Positions 55,121 through 64,000 of a DNA stretch of 64,000 nucleotides are shown in pieces. The stretch spans positions 5,282,342 to 5,346,341 of the forward strand of contig OU452216.1 of NCBI GenBank assembly GCA_911728435.2. The letters are read 5' to 3'. Under the pieces are notes generated by a model that saw only the letters and a list, made by a program, of their open reading frames with translations, was not told where the DNA came from and made no database searches. Made by a program: the position numbers and the translations under genes. The stretch is from Apoderus coryli (lineage: Eukaryota; Arthropoda; Insecta; Coleoptera; Attelabidae). How positions within the stretch are numbered: position 1 is the stretch's first letter; each line of letters opens with the position of its first letter.

Positions 55121-55564
55121 TATTTTTTTGTTAAGTTGTTATTAATTAGATGCTATCGTTCATGTCATATTTTTAAGTATTATGTATTATTTATGATGTG
55201 TTATGTTAAGAGTTTAAGAAACTTTGATATTAAGATTATGAATATTATGATTATGAAAATATGTAATTATTCGAATTATGTCAGTTATGTTATGATTAAT
55301 AATTATGCAATTTATGTCACTTATGTTCCGATTAATTATTATGCCATTTATGTCAATTATGTTCGAAGTAATAATTATGTCACTTATGTTGTAATTATGT
55401 CACTTATGTTGTAATTATATGCAATTATGTTATTTATGATAAATATTTTATGCCTTATGTTACATTATGTGATAACGTCATTATGCTGACCGTTATATTA
55501 TGATTTGTATTAATACTGTTCCTACGATAGTCCGTGGACGGACTTTTGTCAGGAATGGCCGAGC
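55121..55564 (+). repeat. 3' untranslated region with degenerate AATTATGT repeats
   Basis: From about 55230 to 55490 words of the form TTATGTNA(C/T)TTATG recur at roughly 18-36 base spacing, for example AATTATGTCACTTATGTTG twice in a row near 55370-55411. The purpose is unknown. It lies between the Gag-Pol stop and the 3' LTR, where other Gypsy elements may carry env or an RNA transport signal. Confidence 0.6.
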
Positions 55565-55787
55565 TGTAGACATTTTAGTGTCTCGTTATGTAGTGTGTCT
55601 ACGATTCCAAGACAGTTGACGTTGACATTGAAGGAGATACGTCAGAAATATGAAAATGACAGATGAAGTCTATGCTTTTAGTGTGTGGTTATGTTTTAGA
55701 GGTTAAGTTGTGATTTTGTTGTTTATGAATAAATATAGTCTTTTTTTAAATTTATGTTCGGCATCCTTATTTTAACGAAGCCCTACA
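55565..55787 (+). repeat. 3' LTR
   Basis: Same 223 bases as the 5' LTR in all positions compared. AATAAA at 55729-55734 is the likely polyadenylation signal. Confidence 0.95.
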
Positions 55788-56451
55788 ATATATATTATAT
55801 CAATTGTTTAAAAATATATTGTATCGGTTATTCGATATTGTGTTATTAAATATCGATATAACGATATATCGGTATATCCGAAATCAAAAAACAAACATTT
55901 GATTTCGAAAATTTTATTACATATATTTCAAATAACTACCTAAATACTAGCATTGTTACTACTATACAATGATACTAGACACCACATAAATGAAAATGTG
56001 GTCTGTAGAGGTTAAGAAAAGTTTAAAAGATAGTTGGGGAATATCCTATTTGTGGTAGTTGACAAATGTCAACCGCCACATGCTACATATTAATCTTAGA
56101 GAGCGCCGCTATCAGTTGAGTAAACATTAAAAAACAAAGTACGAAGAAGAAAAGATGGTTACTGGGCTAGTTATGGAATAGGTTATGGGGGTTATGTCAA
56201 TTTTTTTTATCGACTATTAGTAAAAAAGCGATAAAAGAACCTTTCATGGTTTTGGGGGCAAAGCAGAAATGAAATATAGCTAATTATGTATATCAGTAAT
56301 TAAAAAAAAATATCGCAATCGATAGCTGTATTTTAATATCGATATTTCGATATATCGTTAAAGAAAATATCGACGATATATATCGATATTTTGGAGGAAA
56401 AATATCATCCATTCGATATATCGATATTTTTCCAACATCCCTACGAATGTG

Positions 56452-57479
56452 TACACATGCAAAGCACATGCGGAGGTCAAGGATTAAAAGTAGCATAATA
56501 TGGCTCGATACACAATACACATTGAGTTTGAATAAGTTATTTTTTTACTCAAAATAAAAAGCTTAATATGTGTGTTATAAACTTGGCAACACGTTAGGCT
56601 GTTGGTTGACAGATCACGTCGAAGTTGTCTGTAGATCATGCAGGTGTTAACCTATTCACCTATTAACCGATATTTTATTATTTTTGTGTTTACATTTTCG
56701 TCCCGTTTGGAAATAAGGATTTAAATAAATTAAAATTAAACAGGCATTTTACATTTTTTTTAGTTTAGTTTAGTTTAGTGTACTACCGACAATGTTTAGT
56801 TAGAAATTTGCAAAAACGAAGAAATTATCTACAATTTGGAGTATTCCAGATTGATTGTTATTGATCAATTATTATAAGACAGCGCCGCTACAACTGGCTA
56901 TCATAGTTTAATATTTCGTTAAATTTAAAATAAATCGGCATCAGCGAATTTTAAAAAAGTGTGCATTTAGTATATCTACTTCTCGGAAATCTGTTGTGTT
57001 TTTAGTGTATTCAATAAGTATGCGAAAATATCGTAAGGAGTTTGTTGTTTGCAAAAACGAAAAAGTAGTGTATAATTCTGCAGTAGTAAAGATGGATTTA
57101 TTTATCAGGTATTATAATAATTATTATTTACAAAAATGTTCATTTTCACCTCTCTACAATTGGCAACGCTTAATTAATTTTTTAATAAAATCAGATTCAA
57201 TCAAACATTGTCTCGCAATTTAAATCGTCGTAAAAACCACCACTGTTGCACAAGTCACCTTTATGCCTAGTAGGGGAGTGAGACTGCTCTTCCTAACAGT
57301 GGTTCCTAACTAAAAATAGTACCAGTGCTGTGCTATTATTAATATTGTATAGCAGATACTTCGTCTAGTGGCATTATTATTAAAAGCTTAGGCACTGTTT
57401 TTACTATCCTAAAAAACCATACGCGCTGCTCTCAGCTATCCAAGCGAGAGCAAAGTAATTTTCGGAGGGCATAAAACTA
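56452..57479. other. No gene seen
   Basis: AT-rich. TTTAGTTTAGTTTAGTTTAG near 56760 is a short tandem repeat. The frame at 56996-57223 lacks any motif. Nothing else was recognised. Confidence 0.35.
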
Positions 57480-57720
57480 ATCACCTTTCGAACATTGTTG
57501 CATTTTTGAGCACCGAAAACATCGATTTGATGAGTCATCCGCCGTATAGTCCTGACTTGGCACCGAATGACTTCTTTTTATTCCCGTACGTAAAAAACAA
57601 ACTGAGAGGTCAACGCTTTTCGACACCTGAAGAAGCGGTTGCTGCATTATGAATGCATGTTTTGGAGATACCTCAATCTAATATTCACTATTTCAAAATA
57701 CATGCCAGTTTAACGGACGA
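57480..57720 (+). pseudogene. Mariner transposase relic, C-terminal catalytic part
   Basis: The plus strand reads VAFLSTENIDLMSHPPYSPD, then LAPNDFFLFPYVKNKLRGQR, then FSTPEEAVAAL and a TGA, then MHVLEIPQSN. The SPDLAPNDFFLFP segment carries the third catalytic Asp of the DD34D mariner triad. The second Asp block is cut away at the left, so the relic starts within the catalytic core. It may belong to the same family as the N-terminal pieces at 5513 and 25310. Confidence 0.8.
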
Positions 57721-58540
57721 AAAAAGAAATTCCACATATTTTCAGCTTCAATGTCAGTAGAAATTATTTCTCTTCACAATTACAACATTCATGTTAAAAC
57801 ATAGCTGTTTTCCAGCGCATTTAAATAAAATTGCAATTAAAACCGATCCTTATTGCGATTGTAGTAAATTAGTGGGGATCTTAATCATATTTTTCCCCTG
57901 CGCCAAAAACAAGAACGTTATTAATAATTTTCTTAAATATATTTTCGATGAAGGAATTACCCATAAACTTAGTCGAATTAATTGTCAGTCAGTCAGATTT
58001 AATGATAGATTTCCTTAAGACATGTAAACTGAATAGGTATATAATATATAAGGGTACCTATAAAAAGTAAATAAAATACTTTTAGCTTTCTAAAAATCTG
58101 GGGCTAATAGACTAATTTCTAAAGCCAATAATACAAAAAAAAAATAAAAAAAATAAAAGAGAGTTTACTACTTTTATGTAAAAACCATAAAAATTAATTA
58201 TCATAAACATAAGATTTCATTAGTGGTAAGGGGGGCTGCAAAATTAAGGAGATTGTCTTGGGCGCCATATATACCTCCTATCTACGACTCTGCTATTAAA
58301 TGACCAAAATAGCTATTCGCGATCGTAAATCACCAATAGGTGGCGCTGCAAATTTCAAAATGGCTTCTAATTCAGTGAACAACAATAAATAGTAGTGGTT
58401 TTGTGTGTATAATCTAATTTATTACTAGTAGATAGGTATTATTATTTTGGGCTAAATACCGGTGCAAACTATATAAAAATCATTGTTGATAGTTTATTTA
58501 TAATAAAAATGGTGAAATATGATGTAACAATCACCAATTA
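57721..58540. other. No gene seen
   Basis: AT-rich; the frame at 57791-58018 has no recognisable motif. Near 58335 the word AATAGGTGGCGCTGC stands out but is unexplained. Confidence 0.3.
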
Positions 58541-58830
58541 TTGGTAATAGAAGCCGACCATTACAAGGTGAGGGCTGTATTTAGAGCAGGACATATTATA
58601 CTATGTGGCGTAGACGCTGAAAAACCCACCAATATTAAGAGTTTGTCCAACTTGGAATGGCTCTTTTAAACTTACCGGAAGCGGATTTAATTATATATTC
58701 CAGTTTCTCCAAGACATTTGGAAATTAACGTGAAATTTGATGAAAATTTTGCTAAAATGCTAATTTTAGAGACAACAGAGACATTTTTTAAGAATATGAT
58801 TCATTTTTATTGTTTAAATAAAGATATGTA
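58540..58830 (+). other. Possible decayed coding fragment, unknown family
   Basis: The plus strand reads VIEADHYKVRAVFRAGHIIL, then CGVDAEKPTNIKSLSNLEW without a stop, and after a frame change PRHLEINVKFDENFAKMLIL, then ETTETFFKNMIHFYCLNKDM and a stop. Codon-like amino-acid composition in two neighbouring frames suggests an old gene or transposon fragment. I do not recognise the family. Confidence 0.25.
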
Positions 58831-60019
58831 AAAAATATAGCTGAGGAGACAATTAAAATATTTGTATTATTTTAGGTTTAGTAAAAAAAAACACATTTTT
58901 TAATATACATTTTTATTTAATAAATAAACACTAAAATTTATTATCTGCTAAAATTGGGGATGACAAATTTACAATAGCCCCTATAACAGTTATGATATCA
59001 TCAGAATATGGTATAAGAAACCAACTAAGTTGTTCTCTTAATATTTTAAAAATTTTAACTTATACTGCACACTGCAACAGATTAGTACATATATATAATA
59101 ATAAGGTTATCTCCTAATCTATTATTAATAATACTAATTTTGGTTTTTATATAATAAAACGACTGAAAAACAAAGATACATAAGTGCTTCTACAGTATTT
59201 CCTATTTTTATACTTACATCAATATTTAATGATTTTACAACTAATTGTGATGGGTTTAATAAAAATGTTTCACACTTCACTAAAACTATTGTTCTTATTT
59301 AAAAATATCCCAATAAATCACCTGTACTCTTCACTTAAGTCACTATTTTTATCAAAAATAAAAAACAAAACACTCAAAATCTATAATACCTACAACGTGT
59401 ATCTCATTTTTTATTATTCACTGTTATTGTAGTTCCAAAAACATTTCACAGATGCCACCCACTTTGCGTGCGATCGCGAATATAAATATTATTTTCAATA
59501 TGTCTCTATTTGTTTTATGTAACGTTGGGGCAAATGCAGCAATTTTTTCAACAGTTCATCATCGATCAATCTTGCTTTAAAAGAGATTTAACTTTTTACT
59601 CTAATTCTATGGTTTTTAATCGTAGTTGGAGCGTGACAAGTAATCGATGAACTAGGTCACACACTTAGATTTTCGGAGTATAGAACAAGGCCATTGATAG
59701 GTTAAATTACAGTTTGGTAACAAAAAAAAAAAAAAACTAGCTAGATATATATTTTATATGCTTGTACCAGTGGCGGTTATTCAGGTAAGGCAGTTTGGGA
59801 AGTTTTAAATATATAAAATAAGGTGATATATTTGCAGACAAAAATACCTCGATGTTGTTTGTCTGGCACCATTTTCTGATTTATTAAAAATGTAAACCTC
59901 CACCATGTTATTTGTTTTTTGTTCTTTACTTATGGTTCCATCTCTTGTATTTAAGGAGAATCTCGCAGAGCCTTGTCCTTTAAGTGGAGGCTGTGAATTG
60001 ACACCCTACCCCCCACATC
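58831..60019. other. No gene seen; transposon terminus at 59769
   Basis: AT-rich. CAGTGGCGGTTATTCAGGTA at 59769 resembles the CAGTGGCGGC terminus family. Frame 59184-59432 has no motif. Confidence 0.35.
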
Positions 60020-60580
60020 TGAATTATTTTTAATTTATTATATTTACGGACATGAAATCCTTTTAATTTTACATTATTTGGCATTAAACATCGACGGCAG
60101 ACCACCGTCCGAGCATTGCTGAAACCCAAATATTTGGGAGATGCTGGCAGAAGGATAAAATGGTCTCCTGCTAGCGTTTTGTGTTCATACTATTTTTATT
60201 TATATTTATTTCTATTTATACGACTGGTTTTACCTATACATTGAATTTGTTCGGCCTCTGCATGGTATAGGATATGCATTACTATGTACATGTAGATGAT
60301 ACGTGTTTACATGTGTCTACTGTTGTGTATCCTGTTGTGCTTAAATACAGGCCGATATTTGTAGATGGGCAACGACTATGGTACTCTGACGAGCTCATAA
60401 CAAGAGCGAAACGAATTCGTCAGTATCTGTCGACCCATGCCTCGGTCTGGTTCTATTGAATTAGACTGGGGCCCTGTTAAATTAAACAAAATTCCTTGTG
60501 TAGCTAAAACCAGTTTTTAGTCTGCTTTGCCATTAAATTATTTTTCATTTATTATATTTACGGACATGAAATCCTTTTAA
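60020..60580. repeat. Two-block repeat, copy 2, with block A inverted
   Basis: Block A occupies 60112-60333 in inverse orientation relative to 280-501. Block B occupies 60399-60580 in direct orientation relative to 503-687. The word TATTTACGGACATGAAATCC occurs both before block A (about 60042) and at the end of block B, so the whole is bracketed by a short direct repeat. Between A and B are 65 bases absent from copy 1. Confidence 0.65.
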
Positions 60581-61997
60581 TTATGTTAATCTTTCACATA
60601 AAAAAAACATTTATTCCATAAAAAATTACAAAAGTAGGTAACAAAAATAAGGACATGGGTCTTACAAATCATAATGAAAAATTAAACAAAAATATAAAAG
60701 TGTTTCTCGAATTCCAAGGAAAATAAAAAACACGCCATCTACAATCATGACTTTGTAACTATTTCAATGAACATCCACCTTAAATTTTCGAAATATGCTC
60801 TTATTTTCGGAGGCTTCTGCCTCATTGTGTCCACTTAATGGCAATTCGAAAGCCCCACAAAGTCGCACACAGTAATTAAGTGATTTAAAACGTACCGAAA
60901 TGGCAACATTGCTAAAATATACAGATTTCCCGCACAATACCATATTTTCTTTATTTGGAATACAACATTGATTTGATATGTTTGCTTAAAAAGCGAACGT
61001 ATTAAAAAACAAAATTTGTATTCTAAATAAAAATAAACATCGTATATTTCAGGTATTGTGCGTTTTATAAAACCTCTCGCTATAGGCTCTTGAGTAGAGA
61101 GGTGAATTTGAATCTACTACGATGTTAGTCACATTGCCAAATTTTCAAAATTCTCCTATGTATAGTTTTCTATACACATATACACAATTTTAACTCAAAT
61201 TATCATAAACAACTGTTTAAAAGGGAATAGAAATGTCTAGTGGATGCAAAATAATATGCAACGATAGAGAATCTTTACTTCGCGAGAAAGATACAATAAA
61301 ACAGAGCACTCGTTTAAAATAACTATCGGGAAGATTATGTTAATCGAACGTTCCACGAGATAGGCCATCCTAGGCATATTCAAAATAACACAACACAAAT
61401 CGTAACTCTAAAACTCCCTTACATTAAAGGTAGTTCAGATAAAATATCGTTAAAAACGCCATTGCCACACCTAAAAGAGAGTTTACTTCATTCTCAAAAA
61501 AGTGTTTTTTCTTTTTAATTAATTATTTATAAGAAGAAAAAGTATAATAAAACTCAATTAATGAGTAATTCGATTTATTTTGATCATTTTTTACTAAATA
61601 TAGTAACCAATCAAATTACTTAATTTTAAGTCATGTGTCAAATTTCATCCAAAATTAAAACACTGTTTAACGGTATGTACAAAACTGCATAGCATAGCAG
61701 CTCTAATTCAATTAAACCGTACTTGAATATTAACCAAGAACGCCATGGTGAAATAATCAACACCATACGAGGAATTTCTTCAACAGTGGAAATTAACAAT
61801 CCGTCAACTTTAGCAAACTCTTCTTCCAATTTAACATTTACCAATTGTACTTTTCATAACTGTAGTTTTAAATAAAAATGAATAATATTTGTTTGATTAA
61901 AACTAATACATTTTGTATTGAAAATTATTAAACGTCAGATTGACAATCAAATTTTTGATATCTACAAAGTAAAAAATTATCTTATCGAATACTCCGC
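60581..61997. other. No supported gene
   Basis: AT-rich. A minus-strand frame of about 68 codons (61638-61844) starts at a non-ATG codon and reads VDGLLISTVEEIPRMVLIIS, but I recognise no family and see no splice sites that I trust. Confidence 0.3.
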
Positions 61998-62130
61998 GGG
62001 CCTTGGTAAATACTCAAAATTTTGTCATAGAGAATCCTTCAAGCGAGTAGCTCAAGGATAATAGCACAATAGAACACGCTTTCGGCATTCTCTATGACAA
62101 AATTATCTCGGTATTATCAAGACCCTAGGG
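61998..62130. repeat. Inverted repeat with a 17 bp perfect core
   Basis: ATTTTGTCATAGAGAAT near 62020-62036 is inversely repeated near 62089-62105. Flanking GGCCTTGGTAAATAC and its inverse extend the stem imperfectly to about 40 bases with a loop of about 50. It may be a small foldback element. Confidence 0.7.
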
Positions 62131-62276
62131 GTATTATTACTGATAATTTTTAATAATTTAACATTTAAATATAAGTAATTACAGGAATATGTAATTCATT
62201 TTAACTTAAAACACTTAATTTTTTTTCACGTAATGAAATTAGTACATTTCTCTTAATAGCTTTTTGTAATGTTACT

Positions 62277-62317
62277 AACCACTAAGGATGGGGCCTGGCC
62301 CCGAAACATGTATGGTT
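62277..62317 (+). ncRNA. Hammerhead-like hairpin, degenerate copy
   Basis: AACCA, CTAAGGA, T, GGGGC-CTG-GCCCC, GAAAC, ATGTA, TGGTT. The outer arms AACCA and TGGTT pair perfectly, and the inner hairpin has five G-C pairs. The layout equals that at 37654-37695, with the same CGAAACATGTATGGT end, but the core CTGATGA is changed to CTAAGGA, so it is probably inactive. Confidence 0.3.
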
Positions 62318-63019
62318 TGAAGAATAATTTGTGTAGAGAGATATATTAAATTTGTTTGTGGAGGTTGACTTTTATTTCAAGAATATACCATTTTATAATC
62401 CACTACAATATAGACTACACATTTCTTTAAAATAAAATAAGAAAAAAAGTAAGACATTGTTGTTCTGTCTTGGTTAAACATGCCACATGACATCCTAAAA
62501 TGAATAAACTTCAAATATGTAAATAGTTATACAAGAACCAAAAACTACCTACAAATGATGCATTTTAAATGAGTTTAATTTAAACAACGTTGGCTCACAT
62601 ACCGTTGCCGAAAACGGAGGGTGGGTATAAACAATTTAACTTACTTTAGGGGATTGAAATTAACTCTGATGATAAACAACTTACACCACGGAACAGCGTA
62701 TATCTCTAATTTATAAACATTTTAGGAAAGTGAGTCAGCACTTGAATAATATTAAGTGGCATACTGGGACAGTCATATTAGAGTGGAAATACGCGGTGGT
62801 GCTAGAAAACATTGCAACATGAAAATCTTTTCAAGGAGTGAGTGCTGATGATATATAACGCATATTACGTGTTCCTACATTCAGTAAATATAACTTGCTT
62901 TTTATTTTTAAAGAACGGTGTAAAAAATAAGCACGTTCTGATTCAAGATATTTCTACAGAAAGGGATTTAGGGTTTAGATAAATTGTTCTACTATAATAG
63001 GGTATATGAGTTCAGGGGA
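62318..63019. other. No gene seen
   Basis: AT-rich; nothing recognised beyond the downstream flank GTTTGTGGAGGTTGACTTTT of the hairpin. Confidence 0.3.
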
Positions 63020-63825
63020 GTCCTAGGATGAACCTCTCAGAATGGTGTGATCTAAATAGACTTCCTCTAAATCTGAACAAATGTAAGTCGGTGACATTTA
63101 CAAGACGTCAAGATCCGTTTTTGCGAAACTACACCATCGATAATTCAAATTTGGAACGCTGCGCTTTAATCAAAGATCTTGGTGTATACTTGGATGGTGA
63201 TTTATCTTTCAACTACCACATTGAGCAAGTTTCTGCTAATGCTTTGCGAATGTTGGGATTTATTTTTAGACAGACCAGAGAATTCAACAACATGGACTGC
63301 CTTAAAAGTCTCTATTTCGCCTTTGTTGTGTCTATTTTGGAATTCGCTACAATCATTTAGTCGCCCATCTACCGTGTTCATATACAGAGATTGGAGAGTA
63401 TCCAACGTAAGTTTTTAAAATATTGGTAATTTAAAATTGATGGATATTTTCCTCCTCGTGGGTGTGATCACGGCCTGTTACTGAGAAGGTTCGTATTTCG
63501 GCCGTTAGCCGAGAGACGCATCTTCGCATCTCAGATCTTTCTTTTTAAGTTGATCAACAATATGTTGGATTGTCCTCGGTTGCTTCAGCAGCTATGGTTT
63601 CGTGTCCCTAGGGTTCACTCTAGAAGCGCTAGTTTATTTTGGGTGCCGCAGAGTCGTTCTAATTATGAATCTAAAGCACCGCTAGTTCGGGCTTGTAAAT
63701 ACAGCAACCGATTAGTTATTACTGAAAACGTTGATTTTTTTAATGTATCGCTTGAATTCTTTTAAGAAAAGTTTAGAGACATGTTTGCGGGCTACTGATT
63801 TGGATTTGTTTCGATGAATTATGTT
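63020..63825 (+). pseudogene. LINE reverse transcriptase C-terminal fragment (Jockey-like)
   Basis: Frame 63028-63360 encodes LSEWCDLNRLPLNLNKCKSV, then IKDLGVYLDGDLSFNYHIEQ and CLKSLYFAFVVSILEFATI, the region after the FADD box in Jockey-like elements. A TAG at 63358 and frameshifts follow. Then SIQRKFLKY, PPRGCDHGLLLRRF, RRIFASQIFLFKLINNMLDC and VPRVHSRSASLFWVPQSRSN appear, then the C-terminal tail to about 63815. The palm with the catalytic box is missing upstream. Confidence 0.75.
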
Positions 63826-64000
63826 CATGTGTTAATTATTGATTGTTATTATTCATTGTTCTTGTAATCCTCCCAATTTTTTTTCGTTTTGATGCGCGTA
63901 TTTCCTTTTTTGTATTTTTCAGTTAGTTTTAAGTTAGTTCTAAGTTGGGTATTTTTGTATGCTAATGCTAGGCAATTGTTTTTGTTTATGTAAGATTTTG

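Larger units (their letters stand above)
50790..55787 (+). mobile_element. Intact Ty3/Gypsy LTR retrotransposon (4998 bp)
   Basis: It has 223 bp LTRs at both ends, a 4 bp ATAT target duplication (50786-50789 and 55788-55791), one uninterrupted Gag-Pol frame and no envelope gene. The LTRs are identical in every base I compared, so insertion was very recent. The element lies inside a hAT-like MITE. A polypurine tract is weak (AGGAATGGCCGAGC just before the 3' LTR). Confidence 0.95.
50756..56443. mobile_element. hAT-like MITE (about 686 bp) split by a Gypsy element
   Basis: The ends are TAGGGATGTTGATATCGA and, inversely, TAGGGATGTTGGAAAAATAT. The flanks are CGAACGTG (50748-50755) and CGAATGTG (56444-56451), an 8 bp duplication with one difference. 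Eight-base duplications and T/CAGGGATG ends are characteristic of the hAT superfamily. Subtracting the LTR element leaves about 686 bp without a transposase gene, rich in TATCGATA words. Confidence 0.7.

Noticed and set aside
50790..55787. Endogenous retrovirus (errantivirus) with envelope
   Set aside because: No envelope frame exists after the Gag-Pol stop; only ~440 bases of repeat-rich sequence precede the 3' LTR.

Overview
The window looks like nuclear DNA of an arthropod, most probably an insect with a large AT-rich genome. The evidence is spliced exons of an animal class-5 P4-ATPase, a compact TATA/initiator promoter, and a dense mix of Tc1/mariner, PIF/Harbinger, hAT-like, RTE- and Jockey/CR1-type LINE and Ty3/Gypsy elements. 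I cannot name the order or species. There are no operons, rRNA genes or CRISPR arrays. Only about 1.7 kb looks like host coding sequence.

Layout. 1-5 kb: a short CAGTGGCGGC-ended element, a 283-293 bp satellite (1.9-4.1 kb) and an Ala-tRNA-like relic. 5.4-14.3 kb: mariner relics, a composite holding an internally deleted Harbinger element and a broken RTE LINE, then a nearly complete Tc1/mariner-type element with 353 bp terminal inverted repeats (12187-14274). 14.8-23.5 kb: two LINEs, each bracketed by a direct repeat of about 215-250 bp, plus transposase and LTR-leader fragments.

23.5-25.3 kb is the host-gene island. It holds the first three coding exons of an ATP10-like flippase (minus strand) and, just upstream on the same strand, an intact intronless gene for a 112-residue Lys/Cys-rich protein with TATA box and initiator. 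The flippase intron after exon 3 runs leftwards through at least 23.5 kb of transposon debris.

25.3-28.4 kb: a mariner fragment cut by a LINE that keeps endonuclease and reverse transcriptase parts. 28.4-38.4 kb: mostly unrecognised AT-rich DNA with a 433 bp MITE (TAA duplication), a long-TIR foldback element (34263-35570), two copies of a ~750 bp repeat and a foldback carrying a hammerhead-like hairpin. 38.95-47.26 kb: an extremely T-rich array in which nine ~180 bp LINE-derived blocks are embedded in nested T-rich repeats.

50.7-56.4 kb: a hAT-like MITE with 8 bp duplications, split by a structurally intact Ty3/Gypsy element with apparently identical 223 bp LTRs and one uninterrupted 1348-residue Gag-Pol frame. 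This is the youngest and most complete mobile element here. 56.4-64 kb: mariner, LINE and two-block repeat relics, a second hammerhead-like hairpin, and unrecognised AT-rich DNA.

Mobile-element genes are described from motifs read in the translated frames. Identity estimates are by-eye counts, not computed alignments.
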